This document shows positions 51,444 to 62,089 of a DNA stretch of 64,000 bases, in pieces. A program made the position numbers and the translations under genes. Source of the DNA: Bartonella sp. WD12.1. GTDB taxonomy: Bacteria; Pseudomonadota; Alphaproteobacteria; Rhizobiales; Rhizobiaceae. The notes beneath the pieces are model-generated. The model saw only the letters and a list, made by a program, of their open reading frames with translations. It was not told the origin of the DNA and did no database searches. Every line of letters begins with the position of its first letter. Positions within the stretch are counted from its first letter, which is position 1. The DNA is taken from the NCBI RefSeq assembly GCF_002022415.1, contig NZ_MUBG01000001.1, positions 1 to 64,000 on the forward strand. Reading direction: 5' to 3'.

Positions 51444-51944
51444 GTGAAAAAGCGTGAAGTCAAAATAGTGTTAATGAGCACCCTCAGTGTATGCTTTATT
51501 TTAACAGGGTGTCGTGTGCCTGCTCCCACTTATGGGACAGATAAGGCAGTTTCATTGCAATTTGTTGATGATATTGTGAGCCTTGTTCCATCTAGTTCAA
51601 CAGATAATAATCCACCTGTTATGAAGCAACGCCCTGAACTTGTATATCCAGGGCCGGATTCGCGTACAGTTTTACCTCCGCCTCGAGAAGATAGTGTAGG
51701 GGGCTCCCCACAGGTGAATGTGAAACAACGACGTAAGAAATATTTGTTCCGTCGACAAGCAGCAGATGAGGGATATGTAAATTATCAGAGAGATCTTAGT
51801 GAGCCACCTTTAATTTATCGTCAACCAGCAAAAACAGCACCTGTTGGTCAAAAGGGGCACGATGAATCAGTGAAAGAACGTAAAAGGAAGCGTGCTGCAA
51901 GAAAAGCAAAATCTGGTGACAAGAAGAGCTTGTGGCCTTTTTAA
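51444..51944 (+). CDS. Small basic lipoprotein of unknown function
   Basis: 166 residues starting at a GTG. It has a signal peptide with lipobox ILTGC near residue 23, then a Pro-rich segment and a strongly basic C-terminus (KERKRKRAARKAKSG). I recognise no domain. Position after ileS; its end is 9 bp from the convergent tadA stop. It should be matured by Lnt (14-15.6 kb). Confidence 0.75.
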   Translation: MKKREVKIVLMSTLSVCFILTGCRVPAPTYGTDKAVSLQFVDDIVSLVPSSSTDNNPPVMKQRPELVYPGPDSRTVLPPPREDSVGGSPQVNVKQRRKKYLFRRQAADEGYVNYQRDLSEPPLIYRQPAKTAPVGQKGHDESVKERKRKRAARKAKSGDKKSLWPF

Positions 51945-51953
51945 AAGCATTGC

Positions 51954-52439
51954 CTAAAGAGTAGGTATTTGAGGCGAAAGTAAAGTGTGTTTTTGATTTC
52001 GCTTTTGAGCAAAGAATTCTTTAAGTAAGTGACTTGCTTCTTTTTCTTTGAAACCAGAATAGACTTCAGGTATATGATGACAAGTTGGCTGTTGATAAAA
52101 GCGCGGACCGTGTTCAACAGCACCGCCTTTTGGGTCGCTTGTTGCATAATAGAGGCGTCGTATGCGTGCAAATGAAATGGCTGCAGCGCACATAGCGCAA
52201 GGTTCGAGTGTTACATAGAGATCGCAATCAGGAATTCTTTCGCTTTGGAGCATTTCACAAGCTATACGAATAGCGCGTATTTCTGCATGTCCTGTAGGGT
52301 CGCATGCAGTTTTTGTATAGTTTCCAATACGTGCAATGATTGTTTTACCACGCATGATGACAGCACCTACAGGGATTTCATCTTGCTTTGCTGCCAATTG
52401 TGCTTCTAAAATGGCTATTTCCATAGGAGTAAAAGTCAT
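51954..52439 (-). CDS. tadA: tRNA-specific adenosine deaminase
   Basis: TadA makes inosine at the wobble position of tRNA-Arg(ACG). The zinc and catalytic motifs are GHAEIRAI and EPCAMCAAAI. I prefer the ATG at 52439 (MTFTPMEIAILEA); the frame opens 11 codons earlier, without family support. About 161 residues. It is divergent from rluB, which is a common arrangement in rhizobia. Confidence 0.93.
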   Translation of the reverse strand: MTFTPMEIAILEAQLAAKQDEIPVGAVIMRGKTIIARIGNYTKTACDPTGHAEIRAIRIACEMLQSERIPDCDLYVTLEPCAMCAAAISFARIRRLYYATSDPKGGAVEHGPRFYQQPTCHHIPEVYSGFKEKEASHLLKEFFAQKRNQKHTLLSPQIPTL

Positions 52440-52613
52440 ATTTTTCTTTCTATGTAGAGAATAGGTAATCAAATAGTTATAGAAGTTTGCTGTAGAGTAA
52501 TTGAATGTCTTATATTTAATTTATGATAAAAGAGATTTTATCATTTCTTTAAAAGTGTTTACAGTTAATTTGAAAATAAACAGGTGCATATTATTGCTGT
52601 TAAAGGATAGAAA

Positions 52614-54068
52614 ATGATGAACGATAGTACTACTCCCTCTTTTCAGGATAAACGATATGATGCATGTGATAAATTTTCTAAAAGATCTGAGGGGGAGCAA
52701 AATAAAAAGAAAATAGATGACAACAGTGAAAATGAGCGGATTGCTAAAAGATTAGCACGTGCTGGTGTAGCATCGCGTCGTGATGCGGAAATGATGATTA
52801 TTGCGGGGCGTGTTGTTGTTAATGGGGCAGTTGTAACTACGCCTGTTTTTAATGTTACGCGTTCTGATGTTATTACAGTTGATGGCAAATCTTTGCCTCC
52901 TGTGGAAAGAACACGTTTATGGCTTTACCACAAACCAGCAGGATTTGTTACAACTAACCGTGATCCTGAGGGAAGACCAACAGTATTTGATAATTTGCCG
53001 AAAGAAATGCCTCGTGTTTTATCTGTGGGTCGTCTTGATATTAATACAGAAGGGCTCTTGTTATTAACTAATGATGGTGGTTTAGCACGTATATTAGAGC
53101 TTCCTATAACGGGATGGGTGCGAAAATATCGGGTGCGTGCCCACGGAAAAATTAAACAGAGTAAACTTGATAGCCTTAAAAATGGTATTGCGATTAAGGG
53201 TGTTTTTTATGGCTCGATTGAAGCATCAATTGAACGTGAGCAGGGAGCAAATATATGGCTTTCTGTGGCTTTGCGTGAAGGAAAAAATCATGAAATTAAG
53301 AATGTTTTAGGAGCTTTAGGGTTATCGGTTAATCGTTTAATTCGTATATCTTATGGTCCATTTCAACTTGCTGACTTAGACAAAGGGGCAGTTCGTGAGT
53401 TAAGAGGCCGGGTATTACGTGATCAATTGGGTGAACGTTTGATTGCACAAGCCAATGCGGATTTTGATTCTCCTATTCTTAAACCATTTTCAAATTCTGT
53501 AGTTTCTGTAAAAAAACAGAACAGTAAAAAGCTTTTTTTAGCAGGTGATGATGAGGTTATTTCTCGTGTAAATGGTACACGACATGAAAAACAAAGTGGC
53601 TTTTGTGAAGGTCGTCGGGCACGATTGAATACGAAATCTGATGAACAATCTATGGATAAAACAAAGAATTTGTCGCTGCGTTCACGTCATTCTAATGTTT
53701 GGATGGCTCCTGGCGCGCGTCCACAGGTTGAGCGTAAGAAGTTTTGCTATAATGAAGACAGTTATCATAATCGTGCAAGTGATTATGTTGGTAAAAGATT
53801 TTCGGGTAAAGAAAAATTATTAGAAGGCCAATTACGAAAAGAGAACTCCGTTAATTTTAATAAAAAACGTGGCAAAATACCTTATGATGCAACACGTTCT
53901 TGCAGCAAGGAAGATCAGCTTTTTAAAAAGAAGGGGAAAGTTACCACGGGCGATAATGATAAGCGTTTTTCAGATAGCAAGCGAAAGAGTAAGTTTTGTA
54001 GTGGTAATTTAAGCAAATTTAAACCTGTGAGAAATGGAATAAAAACATCTAAATTATCTAGAGGCTGA
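52614..54068 (+). CDS. rluB: Ribosomal large-subunit pseudouridine synthase B
   Basis: RluB isomerises U2605 of 23S rRNA (E. coli numbering). It has an N-terminal S4 domain ([22 protein letters not shown]) and the RsuA-type catalytic core with the Asp in [19 protein letters not shown]. The 484 residues exceed the E. coli protein because of a long, Lys/Arg/Ser-rich disordered tail from about 285. AAAGGA precedes the ATG. rsmD starts 1 bp after the stop. Confidence 0.93.
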   Translation: MMNDSTTPSFQDKRYDACDKFSKRSEGEQNKKKIDDNSENERIAKRLARAGVASRRDAEMMIIAGRVVVNGAVVTTPVFNVTRSDVITVDGKSLPPVERTRLWLYHKPAGFVTTNRDPEGRPTVFDNLPKEMPRVLSVGRLDINTEGLLLLTNDGGLARILELPITGWVRKYRVRAHGKIKQSKLDSLKNGIAIKGVFYGSIEASIEREQGANIWLSVALREGKNHEIKNVLGALGLSVNRLIRISYGPFQLADLDKGAVRELRGRVLRDQLGERLIAQANADFDSPILKPFSNSVVSVKKQNSKKLFLAGDDEVISRVNGTRHEKQSGFCEGRRARLNTKSDEQSMDKTKNLSLRSRHSNVWMAPGARPQVERKKFCYNEDSYHNRASDYVGKRFSGKEKLLEGQLRKENSVNFNKKRGKIPYDATRSCSKEDQLFKKKGKVTTGDNDKRFSDSKRKSKFCSGNLSKFKPVRNGIKTSKLSRG

Positions 54069-54069
54069 T

Positions 54070-54627
54070 ATGCGAGTTATTAGCGGTAAATTTGCCGGGC
54101 GTATTTTATCATCTCCTCTTGGTCAATCCATTCGCCCGACGAGTGATCGTACGCGCGAAAGTCTTTTTAATATTCTTGTTAGCCGAGAGGAGCAATTTTG
54201 GGCAAATAAGCGTGTTCTTGATCTTTTTGCTGGCACTGGTGCTTTGGGCATTGAAGCGCTTTCACGTGGTGCAAAAGCTGCTGTTTTTGTTGAAAACTCA
54301 GTTGAAGGGCGTGGCTTAATTCAGAAAAATATTGAATCTTTTGGATTACAAGCAATTGGGCGAATTTTGCGTCGTGATGCTACTAAACTTGGTAATATTG
54401 GAACAATGCTTCCATTTGATGTTATTTTTGCAGATCCTCCTTATGGTTATTGTTTGGGTGAAAAAGCTTTTATAGAGGTTCTTAAAGGTGGATGGGCAAA
54501 AGATGGAGCACTTTTTGTGCTCGAAGAAATGAAAGAGGCAGTTATTAATTTACCCGATATATTGCATTTAGATGATGAACGTTTTTATGGTGAGACAGCC
54601 ATACGTATTTATAAGCTTCAATTATAA
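54070..54627 (+). CDS. rsmD: 16S rRNA (guanine(966)-N(2))-methyltransferase
   Basis: RsmD methylates G966 of 16S rRNA. The 185-residue protein has the GRILSSPLGQSIRPTSDRTRESLFNIL start (positions 54106-54174), the SAM loop LDLFAGTGALGIEALSRGA and the catalytic DPPY in FADPPYGY. It is tightly coupled to rluB. Confidence 0.95.
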   Translation: MRVISGKFAGRILSSPLGQSIRPTSDRTRESLFNILVSREEQFWANKRVLDLFAGTGALGIEALSRGAKAAVFVENSVEGRGLIQKNIESFGLQAIGRILRRDATKLGNIGTMLPFDVIFADPPYGYCLGEKAFIEVLKGGWAKDGALFVLEEMKEAVINLPDILHLDDERFYGETAIRIYKLQL

Positions 54628-54631
54628 TCTT

Positions 54632-54649
54632 TGACTTTGAGAAAAGTCA
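54632..54649 (+). terminator. Hairpin after rsmD
   Basis: A perfect 7-bp stem with a GAGA tetraloop 5 bp after the stop. No strong U run follows, so termination may be Rho-assisted or the hairpin may protect the 3' end. Confidence 0.45.
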
Positions 54650-54970
54650 TTCTCCATAATAATTGGTTATATTCGCTTTTAAACTTATTTATCTGAGTAT
54701 TGTAAAAGATAATCATAATTTTCGTGAGTAAATAATATTTTTAATGGATAGAACTTAGTGTGGTGATGATTGTTAGTAAGTGTATGAAATGTTGCCTTAC
54801 TTTATAGAGTGCGTTTTCTCTAATAGTTTAAAAGACGTAGATATGGTGAATAATTACTGCTAAAAAATGTGTTTTCGGTCTTCAAAAAAGGTACGCTATT
54901 TTAATGATATATCATAGTAACAATCTTACATAAATGCATAGGGTGTTTTCTATGGTATCTATTACAGTGA

Positions 54971-55066
54971 AAAGTAGTTGATAGGTATAAGTTAGAGCAA
55001 GTAAACTTAGACAATAGAAGTGCAATTGGTTTTTATGTGATACAAAAATATAATAGCACTTTCTGA
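54971..55066 (+). pseudogene. Possible GNAT acetyltransferase remnant
   Basis: A frame of about 31 codons reads KLEQVNLDNRSAIGFYVIQKYN. This resembles the motif B region of GNAT enzymes (V..N..AI.FY...GF). A TGA lies just before it in the same frame and one follows. Too short for a firm call. Confidence 0.25.
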
Positions 55067-55304
55067 CATAAGTATATGAAGAATAAGATTGGGGATTGCT
55101 GATTAGTTATACATACGCGCTAAAATATAATCAGTATTGTTATGTTTGATCATGTCAGATTAATTACTTAAAATTTTAATAAAGGACTGACGTTAGTAGT
55201 TGTGAGTATATTAAAGCATTGATCCAATATGGATAGCACGAATCGTAGAAGGGTGTTGCTTTATATTTGCTTAGAAATCGAAGAGTAAAAGAGGCACGAT
55301 AAGA

Positions 55305-56138
55305 ATGAAAATTGGTTTAGCGTTTGGTAGTGGAGGAGCGCGCGGTTTTGGTCATCTTCCGGTTATTGGAGCGCTTGAAGATTTGGGTTTAAAACCAAGT
55401 GTTATTGCTGGGTCTTCCATTGGTTCGATTATAGGTGCGGGTTTAGCTGCTGGAATGACACAAGCTGATTGGGAGGATTATTGTCTTTCGACTTTTTCTC
55501 ATTCGGATAATGTTCTGCGTCGTTTATGGTCTTTGATGCCGATTTCATGGAAAGAGCTATGGGAATGTGGTTTGCGTTTTTTGCAATTTAATTTGGAATC
55601 TATTTTAGAGAATTTTTTACCTCGCGATTTTCCACGAGATTTTTGTACTTTAAAAGTTCCTTTTTGTGCTGTGGCTACAAATTTAAAAACGGCAGAAATG
55701 GTTATTATTCAAGAAGGAGATTTGCGTTCGGCTTTAGCTGCTTCTTCTGCTATTCCTGGTTTATTTAAGCCAGTTTTGCGCAATCATATTTTGTTGGTTG
55801 ATGGGGCGGTTTGTAATCCTGTACCTTTTGATTGCTTTATTGAACCAGTTGATCTTTCAATTGGTGTTGATGTTATTGGGCCACCAATAGTTGATTGTAA
55901 AAATGGACATGTTTCAGTTGCGGAAAGCTTTATTGCTGCAAGTGTTGTAGGACAACAGGCGCTTGTTGCAGCACGTTTGCGGTTTTCAAATTTGAATCTT
56001 TTATTGCAACCTCCTATTGATGGGATTCATATTTTAGATTTTCTTGAAGCCAAAGAAATTTTACAACGTTTAGCTCCTTTTCGTGAAAAGGCTAAGAAGG
56101 AAATTTCTCAATTAATTGAAAATGCAATGGCATATTAA
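55305..56138 (+). CDS. Patatin-like phospholipase (RssA-type)
   Basis: A 277-residue serine acyl hydrolase. The oxyanion loop is GSGGARGFGHL, the nucleophile Ser is in AGSSIGS (about residue 39) and the Asp of the dyad is in VDGAVCNP. It has the RssA-like size and lacks a signal peptide or secretion signal that I can see. The lipid substrate is unknown. Confidence 0.88.
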   Translation: MKIGLAFGSGGARGFGHLPVIGALEDLGLKPSVIAGSSIGSIIGAGLAAGMTQADWEDYCLSTFSHSDNVLRRLWSLMPISWKELWECGLRFLQFNLESILENFLPRDFPRDFCTLKVPFCAVATNLKTAEMVIIQEGDLRSALAASSAIPGLFKPVLRNHILLVDGAVCNPVPFDCFIEPVDLSIGVDVIGPPIVDCKNGHVSVAESFIAASVVGQQALVAARLRFSNLNLLLQPPIDGIHILDFLEAKEILQRLAPFREKAKKEISQLIENAMAY

Positions 56139-56234
56139 TATGCATATTTGGCTATGAATATATAAAAATGATGTTTTGTATGATTTTGTTAATGATTTAT
56201 CATTGTAAATGGTAAATATTTGAAGGAGCTTATA

Positions 56235-57566
56235 ATGACTGTCGAAGAACAAATTGATAAAGCCGTTTCATTGATTGAAGCGGCAAAGCGTTCTGGGGCA
56301 GATGCTGCTGATGCTGTTATTGTCCATTCACATTCTGTTCGTGTATCGGTTCATCTGGGCAAAGTTGAATCGACAGAAGCTTCGAAAAGTAATGATTTTA
56401 CATTGAGAGTTTTTGTAGGGAAAAAACTAGCAAGTGTTTCTGCTAATTTGGCATCATATCCAGAAAAATTAGCAGAGCGTGCTGTTGCTATGGCTAAAGC
56501 TTCACCTGATAATTTGTTTGAAGGTTTGGTAGATAAAGGATGTTTGGTCACTCATCCTAAGGATCTTGATCTTTTTGATGGTTTTGTTCCGCAAAGCCAT
56601 TTTTTAACAGAAGATGCTTTGAAAATGGAAGCAGCAGCTCTTGATGTTAAAGGAGTCAACAATTCTGGTGGTGCTACAACAGCTTACGGCAATAGTGGGC
56701 TTGTTCTTATAACCAGCAATGGTTTTTGTAAGGCGTATCGTTCTAGTTGTTTTTCACGTTCTTGTAGTGCACTTGCTGGTGAAGGTACAGCAATGGAACG
56801 AGATTATGATTATACAACTTCTTTACATTTTTCTGATTTGGAAGAAGCAGAAGTTATTGGCAGAAATGCAGGATCAAGAGCAGTTCGGCGTTTAGGAGCA
56901 GTTCGTGCAGCTACTGGGGTAGTTGATGTTATTTTTGATCCGCGTGTGGCTCGCGAAATTGCTGGGCATATTGCATGTATGGTTAATGGAGCATCGGTTG
57001 CTCGTAAAACGAGCCTTTTACAGAATTTACAAGGGACAAGGGTGATGAAACCTGATGTCAATGTAACAGATCAGCCTTTGAGATTGCGTGGCAATGCTTC
57101 TCGTCCTTTTGATGGTGAAGGGGTAGAAGGGCAAACATTAAATATTATTGAAAATGGTGTTTTAAAAACTTGGCTTCTTTCATCATCAGCAGCTCGTGAA
57201 TTGGGGCTTAAAACCAATGGGCACGGTGTACGTTGTGGATCGTTTATTCAACCAGCGAGTACTAATTTTGCTATTGAACCAGGTTTAGCATCACCTCATG
57301 ATATGATAAAAGCTTTACGAAATGGTTTTTATGTTACAGAATTGTTTGGGCATGGGATTGATTTTGTTACCGGTCAATATAGTCGTGGTGCTTCCGGTTT
57401 TTGGATTGAAAATGGTGAAATCGCTTATCCGGTGAGCGAAGTAACTTTGGGCTCTGATTTGCTTCATATGTTAGCGCATTTAACACCGGCCACTGATATT
57501 GATCGACGTTATGCAACAGCTTCTCCAACATTGTTAATTGAAGGAATGACACTTGCAGGAAAATAA
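56235..57566 (+). CDS. pmbA: TldD/PmbA-family metalloprotease subunit
   Basis: A 443-residue member of the PmbA/TldE family, which pairs with TldD to process small peptides and degrade antitoxins. Motifs include SVRVSVHLGKVES, DYDYTTSLHFSDL and GSFIQPAST, with a C-terminal ELFGHGIDFVTGQYSRGASGFWIENG. The subunit lacks the HExxxH of TldD, as expected. I chose the ATG at 56235, with AAGGAG just upstream; a TTG five codons earlier is less likely. Confidence 0.92.
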   Translation: MTVEEQIDKAVSLIEAAKRSGADAADAVIVHSHSVRVSVHLGKVESTEASKSNDFTLRVFVGKKLASVSANLASYPEKLAERAVAMAKASPDNLFEGLVDKGCLVTHPKDLDLFDGFVPQSHFLTEDALKMEAAALDVKGVNNSGGATTAYGNSGLVLITSNGFCKAYRSSCFSRSCSALAGEGTAMERDYDYTTSLHFSDLEEAEVIGRNAGSRAVRRLGAVRAATGVVDVIFDPRVAREIAGHIACMVNGASVARKTSLLQNLQGTRVMKPDVNVTDQPLRLRGNASRPFDGEGVEGQTLNIIENGVLKTWLLSSSAARELGLKTNGHGVRCGSFIQPASTNFAIEPGLASPHDMIKALRNGFYVTELFGHGIDFVTGQYSRGASGFWIENGEIAYPVSEVTLGSDLLHMLAHLTPATDIDRRYATASPTLLIEGMTLAGK

Positions 57567-58359
57567 CGCGCATTATCATTCTGACCTTAATCTTTTGCTT
57601 AATGTTTGTCGAGAAGCGGGGGATTTGGCGATGAAATATTTTGGGTATGAGCAAGAAGTTTGGATCAAAGATGGTAATTCACCGGTCAGTGAGGCGGATT
57701 TCGCAGTTGATCACTTTTTGAGGGAACGACTTCTTAAAGCGCGACCGACTTATGGCTGGATTTCAGAAGAAATGGAAGAGAATCAAACACAACAGGTTTA
57801 TGAGCGCTATTTTATGGTTGATCCCATTGATGGAACACGTGGTTTTCTTTCTGGCAGTATTTATTGGTGTATTTCGGTTGCCATTATTGAAAATGGGCGT
57901 CCTGTTGTGGGTGTTTTGCAGTGTCCAGCTAAAGGAGATATTTATGCTGCTGCCATTGGTCAGGGGGCGACGTTGAATGGTATAAAGTTGCCTCGCTTAA
58001 TGTCGTCTCATGTTAATCAGAAATATGGAATTTCTCTTGATCAATCAGTTGCCCAAAAATTACCGTGCGATTTTTTAAATCAGGTTAGTTTTTTTCGTTA
58101 TATTCCTTCTCTTGCTTATCGTATTGCCCTTGTTGCTCAAGGTGAGATCGATCTTGTGTTGGTTCGACCAAATTGTCATGGTTGGGATATTGCTGCTGCT
58201 GATCTTATTTTGCAAGAGTGTGGTGGACGTTTTATATCATTTGATGCACCGTTTATTTCTTATAGAATTGAGCCTTATCAATATGGCTTTTTAATTGCTG
58301 GTGAAAATAATTGCTGTCAAAATATGATAGATGTTGTTCGTCAAGCAAAGTTAGTTTAA
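57553..58359 (+). CDS. Inositol monophosphatase / CysQ-family phosphatase
   Basis: A 268-residue Mg-dependent phosphatase. Metal motifs are WISEEM, DPIDGTRGF and the C-terminal HGWDIAAADLILQECGG. It could hydrolyse 3'-phosphoadenosine 5'-phosphate (CysQ) or a sugar phosphate; sequence alone does not decide. It starts at a TTG inside the end of pmbA with AAGGA upstream, a 14-bp overlap. Confidence 0.88.
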   Translation: MQENNAHYHSDLNLLLNVCREAGDLAMKYFGYEQEVWIKDGNSPVSEADFAVDHFLRERLLKARPTYGWISEEMEENQTQQVYERYFMVDPIDGTRGFLSGSIYWCISVAIIENGRPVVGVLQCPAKGDIYAAAIGQGATLNGIKLPRLMSSHVNQKYGISLDQSVAQKLPCDFLNQVSFFRYIPSLAYRIALVAQGEIDLVLVRPNCHGWDIAAADLILQECGGRFISFDAPFISYRIEPYQYGFLIAGENNCCQNMIDVVRQAKLV

Positions 58360-58404
58360 TCAAATGAACAACATAAACTAAAGTTTAACGATACGGAGGC
58401 AGTA

Positions 58405-58647
58405 ATGAATGAAACCAACAAGAAAAAGCAATTATTGCACCTTGTATTTGGTGGGGAATTAGAAAATCTTGATGACAATCAATTTAGAAATATTAATGAT
58501 TTGGATATAGTAGGTATTTTCCCAGATTACCAATCAGCTCATGCAGCATGGCGGGCAAAGGCGCAAAGTAGTGTAGATAACGCATTACAACGTTATTATA
58601 TTGTGCATTTGCACCGACTTCTTGATCCTGAAATAAGTGATGCATAA
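58405..58647 (+). CDS. DUF4170 family small protein
   Basis: 80 residues with the core IVGIFPDYQSAHAAWRAKAQSSVDNA and YYIVHLHRLLDP, a small alphaproteobacterial family found beside lipid A genes. GGAGG precedes the ATG. Function unknown. It lies between the phosphatase and a DUF374 acyltransferase in the same direction. Confidence 0.85.
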   Translation: MNETNKKKQLLHLVFGGELENLDDNQFRNINDLDIVGIFPDYQSAHAAWRAKAQSSVDNALQRYYIVHLHRLLDPEISDA

Positions 58648-58719
58648 TTTAAGTATTCAAATATTATTTTCCGGCTACAATAAAGCAGTCAGACTAAATT
58701 GACTGGATTTGACATCAAG

Positions 58720-59475
58720 ATGAGTGAAATAATTCAGAAGAAAAAGGATAGTGTTTTAAAGCGATTTTGGCGAAAAAATCGTGGTTTATTGATGGAAACG
58801 TGGTTTGTCCAAGTTTTTATTGTATGGTTATTGGTGAACTATCTACGTTTTGTTTATTGGACAAATCCGCGATTAAAAAGTTCAGATGATCTTACAAAGA
58901 CGTACAATTCTTATAATCCATTTATTATCACATTTTGGCATGGGCGCCATATTATGGCGCCTTTTCTGCGTTCTCGAGATGAAGTGGTTATGGCTATGTT
59001 TTCTCGTTCTGCAGATGCAGAAATAAATGCGCAATTGGCAAAAAAATTAGGGTTTGAAATTGTACGTGGTTCAGGGGGACGCGGTCAAACGCATCACGTA
59101 AATAAGGGGGGCGCGCAGGCGTTGTTAACGCTAAAAAACGCTCTTAAATCTGGAAAAACGGCAGCTATGATTGCAGATATCTCACATAAAAAAGCACGTG
59201 AAGCTGGGAAAGGAATTATTTTATTAGCTAAATTATCGGGTCGTCCTATTATTCCTTGTGTATATGCTTTTTCAAGAGAGAAAATTCTTGAAAAAACGTG
59301 GGATAAAACTGCAATTCCACTCCCTTTTGGGCGTTCAATTGTTCTCGTTGGGGAGGCATTTTTCGTTTCCAAGGATGCAAATGATGCTTTGCTAGAAGAA
59401 AAACGCATGCAATTAACAGATATGATGAATCGCTTAACGGATGAAGCTTATAATCGTCTTGCAATAGGTGAGTAA
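58720..59475 (+). CDS. DUF374 lysophospholipid-acyltransferase-like protein
   Basis: About 251 residues. One N-terminal hydrophobic segment (WFVQVFIVWLLVNYLRFVYW) is followed by FWHGRHIMAPFL, the family active-site-like motif, then SRSADAEINAQLAKKLGFEIVRGSGG. Members sit next to waaA and lpxK in rhizobia and are suspected to acylate lipid A, which is unproven here. I chose the ATG at 58720 over a TTG seven codons upstream. Confidence 0.85.
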   Translation: MSEIIQKKKDSVLKRFWRKNRGLLMETWFVQVFIVWLLVNYLRFVYWTNPRLKSSDDLTKTYNSYNPFIITFWHGRHIMAPFLRSRDEVVMAMFSRSADAEINAQLAKKLGFEIVRGSGGRGQTHHVNKGGAQALLTLKNALKSGKTAAMIADISHKKAREAGKGIILLAKLSGRPIIPCVYAFSREKILEKTWDKTAIPLPFGRSIVLVGEAFFVSKDANDALLEEKRMQLTDMMNRLTDEAYNRLAIGE

Positions 59476-59487
59476 GGTTTATTGAAG

Positions 59488-60810
59488 ATGATAGACTTAA
59501 AAGCACGAATAGCCCTTTCAATTTATCGGATAGTTGGTTCTTGTTCGCGCCCTATAGTGCCCTTTTATTTATTTTGTCGTACTATATGTGGAAAGGAAGA
59601 ACCGGGGCGGCAGAAGGAACGTTTGGGTAAAAGCCATAAAGTGCGTCCTCAAAGCCCATTGATTTGGTTTCATGCGGCCAGTATTGGAGAAACACTTTCT
59701 CTTTTCCCACTTATTAATTATATCTTATCTTTAAAAATTAATGTATTGTTGACAACAAGCACTGTGACATCTTCCACTCTTGTAAAAAAGCATTTTGGTG
59801 ATCGGTTAATTCATCAATATGCTCCATTGGATTTAGAATCGGTTATATGTCGTTTTATCAGCAATTGGAAGCCTGATTTAGTATTGATTTGTGAATCAGA
59901 AATTTGGCCTTTACGTATAAAAACACTTGCTAAAATGCGTATTCCACAGATTCTGGTTAACGCACGTATGTCTGAACCTTCTTTTAAGGCGTGGCAAAAA
60001 CGATTACCCCTTGCTAAGCACATTTTTAAACATATTGATATGGTTATTTGTCAAAGTCAAAAGGATGTAGCTTACTATCACGCGCTTGGGGTAAAGTCTG
60101 TTGCGCTTTCTGGTAATCTTAAAACTGATGTTGTTCCGATTGTAAACCAATCGTTGGTTACACGTTATTGTAATGCTATTGGAGATCGTCCAGTTTGGGC
60201 TGCTATTTCAACTCATGAAGGGGAAGAGAAGATAGTTTTTGAGGTTCATAAAATTCTTAAAAATTATTGGCCAGATTTATTAACGATCGTTGTTCCGCGT
60301 CATCCTGAGCGTTCAGAAGATATTATCAAGGCATGTAGTGATAAAGGTTTGCGTTTTATTCGTAGAAGCAGGCATGCTGTTCCAGATGCAAATACAGATA
60401 TTTTACTGGGAGATACAATTGGGGAAGTAGGGCTTTTTCTTCGCTTATCAAAAGTTGCTTTCATTGGTAAATCGTTATGTGGTTACGGTGGTCATAATCC
60501 ATTGGAATTGGCTTTGCTTGGTGTAGCTATTTTAACGGGGCCTCATGTCGCAAATTTCCGAGATATATTTGAACATTTTTTATCTCGTGATGCAGCTTGT
60601 ATAGTTGAAGATACTGCGCAGCTTGCACTTCAAGTACAGAAGCTTTTAACAGATGAAATATTTCGGCAAGAAATGGTTAATAAAGCATATGAAATTGCAA
60701 CAGATATGGCAGGTGCACTTGAGCGCACATTAAAGATTCTTGATCCATTTTTACAGCCACTTGTAATGCAGACAAGTTTAAGTCAGTGTCGGGGTGGGTA
60801 TGCTTATTAG
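59488..60810 (+). CDS. waaA: 3-deoxy-D-manno-octulosonic acid transferase
   Basis: WaaA transfers Kdo from CMP-Kdo (made by KdsB, 25.7 kb) to lipid IVA. About 440 residues, GT30 family. It has a membrane-associated N-terminus, WFHAASIGE with the catalytic Glu, CESEIWPL, and VPRHPER with [12 protein letters not shown] in the C-terminal Rossmann domain. lpxK overlaps its last codons. Confidence 0.94.
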   Translation: MIDLKARIALSIYRIVGSCSRPIVPFYLFCRTICGKEEPGRQKERLGKSHKVRPQSPLIWFHAASIGETLSLFPLINYILSLKINVLLTTSTVTSSTLVKKHFGDRLIHQYAPLDLESVICRFISNWKPDLVLICESEIWPLRIKTLAKMRIPQILVNARMSEPSFKAWQKRLPLAKHIFKHIDMVICQSQKDVAYYHALGVKSVALSGNLKTDVVPIVNQSLVTRYCNAIGDRPVWAAISTHEGEEKIVFEVHKILKNYWPDLLTIVVPRHPERSEDIIKACSDKGLRFIRRSRHAVPDANTDILLGDTIGEVGLFLRLSKVAFIGKSLCGYGGHNPLELALLGVAILTGPHVANFRDIFEHFLSRDAACIVEDTAQLALQVQKLLTDEIFRQEMVNKAYEIATDMAGALERTLKILDPFLQPLVMQTSLSQCRGGYAY

Positions 60811-61819
60811 AGCTCCCCATTTTTGGTGGAAAAATAAAAGCATTTTACGTTTTTTATTTACACCAATTGCTAAAGTTTATGGCTATTTTTCACATTGTCG
60901 TATGAAAAGACAGCCCTGTGTTATTGATTTGCCAGTTTTGTGTATTGGCAATTTTACATTAGGTGGAGCGGGCAAAACACCTGTTGTGATTGCTTTTGCC
61001 AAAGTAGCCAAAGAGCTTGGTTTTGTTCCTGGCATTGTGTCGCGTGGTTATGGAGGGACGACTAAAGGTGTACATCTTGTTAATGAGAAATATGATAATG
61101 CACGTGATGTTGGAGATGAGCCGCTTTTACTTGCACGTTATGCTTTGATAGCAGTATCGCCTAATCGTTATGCGGCGGCACAACGCCTTAAGGAAGAAGG
61201 CTGTAATCTTATTTTAATGGATGATGGGTTTCAAAGTCGTCGCCTTTATATGGATTATGCATTACTGGTGGTGGATGCAATGCGTGGTTTTGGAAACGGG
61301 GCTGTTTTTCCAGCAGGGCCCTTGCGCGCACCATTAGAAACTCAGTTTTCTTTAATGGATAGTGTTTTAATCATTGGTCACACGGCTTCTCATAATGATG
61401 TGGCTTTTGTGGTAGAGGGCTCTGGAAAACCATTGCATTATGCTCGTCTTAAACCTTTGGTTGCTGATGAGGTTGCTGGAAAATCTTTTTTGGCGTTTGC
61501 GGGTATTGGCAACCCAGATAAATTTTTCGAATCCATTAAAGAGATGTCTGGTCATGTTATGCAAACGTGTTCTTATCCAGATCACTATTTTTTTACCAGT
61601 ACGGATCTAAAGAATCTTGCACAAAAAGCCAAAATTCACAATTTGTGGCTAGCTACCACTGCTAAAGATTATACTCGCATACAAGCGAATGGCTTGCAAA
61701 AAGAGTTAAAAAATCTTACCGTATTTGATGTTGAAGTTGATTTTATTCAAGCAGATTTTTGTCGTATGTTGCTTGAAGAGGTTATGACCCGTTTTAGGAA
61801 GCGCAAACATTCTTTTTAA
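60800..61819 (+). CDS. lpxK: Tetraacyldisaccharide 4'-kinase
   Basis: LpxK phosphorylates the lipid A precursor at the 4' position in the inner membrane. About 339 residues. It has an N-terminal membrane helix, Walker A in [19 protein letters not shown], the DDGFQ motif and [13 protein letters not shown] take the ATG at 60800, with a G-rich ribosome-binding site; the frame opens at a GTG two codons before. It overlaps waaA by 11 bp. Confidence 0.94.
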   Translation: MLIRAPHFWWKNKSILRFLFTPIAKVYGYFSHCRMKRQPCVIDLPVLCIGNFTLGGAGKTPVVIAFAKVAKELGFVPGIVSRGYGGTTKGVHLVNEKYDNARDVGDEPLLLARYALIAVSPNRYAAAQRLKEEGCNLILMDDGFQSRRLYMDYALLVVDAMRGFGNGAVFPAGPLRAPLETQFSLMDSVLIIGHTASHNDVAFVVEGSGKPLHYARLKPLVADEVAGKSFLAFAGIGNPDKFFESIKEMSGHVMQTCSYPDHYFFTSTDLKNLAQKAKIHNLWLATTAKDYTRIQANGLQKELKNLTVFDVEVDFIQADFCRMLLEEVMTRFRKRKHSF

Positions 61820-61828
61820 TCTATATTT

Positions 61829-61848
61829 AAAGCACTAGTTTCTGCTTT
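61829..61848. terminator. Short hairpin between convergent lpxK and the DUF2093 gene
   Basis: AAAGCA / TGCTTT arms with an 8-nt loop lie between the two convergent stops. The right arm runs into the stop codon of the DUF2093 gene. It is a possible bidirectional terminator, but weak. Confidence 0.35.
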
Positions 61849-62089
61849 ATGGGTTTTCATTCGCTATTTTTAATAATTGGCGAAGATGTGGATTGCATTC
61901 AAGTTCACGACGATAGGACAATTCACAATTAGCATATGCTTCTTGACGATGATGATTCCAGTATTTTAGGTCATCTATAGGGATTTTTTGTCCGCTAACA
62001 GCACAAAGAGTATAAGTTCCGTATTTCACAATTTTGTATCCATTACTAGAATACTGAATAGTTGCTTCACGTTCATTATTAGAAAACAT
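61847..62089 (-). CDS. DUF2093 family small protein
   Basis: 80 residues: ATIQYSSNGYKIVKYGTYTLCAVSG, then IPIDDLKYWNHHRQEAYANCE. This matches the small alphaproteobacterial DUF2093 family often found between lpxK and mutL. Two Cys could bind a metal. No function known. Confidence 0.85.
   Translation of the reverse strand: MFSNNEREATIQYSSNGYKIVKYGTYTLCAVSGQKIPIDDLKYWNHHRQEAYANCELSYRRELECNPHLRQLLKIANENP

Larger units (their letters stand above)
54628..55304. other. Gene-free interval between rsmD and the patatin gene
   Basis: 677 bp of AT-rich DNA. Apart from the hairpin at its left end and a possible acetyltransferase relic near 54971-55066, I see no gene, RNA or repeat. Confidence 0.55.
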
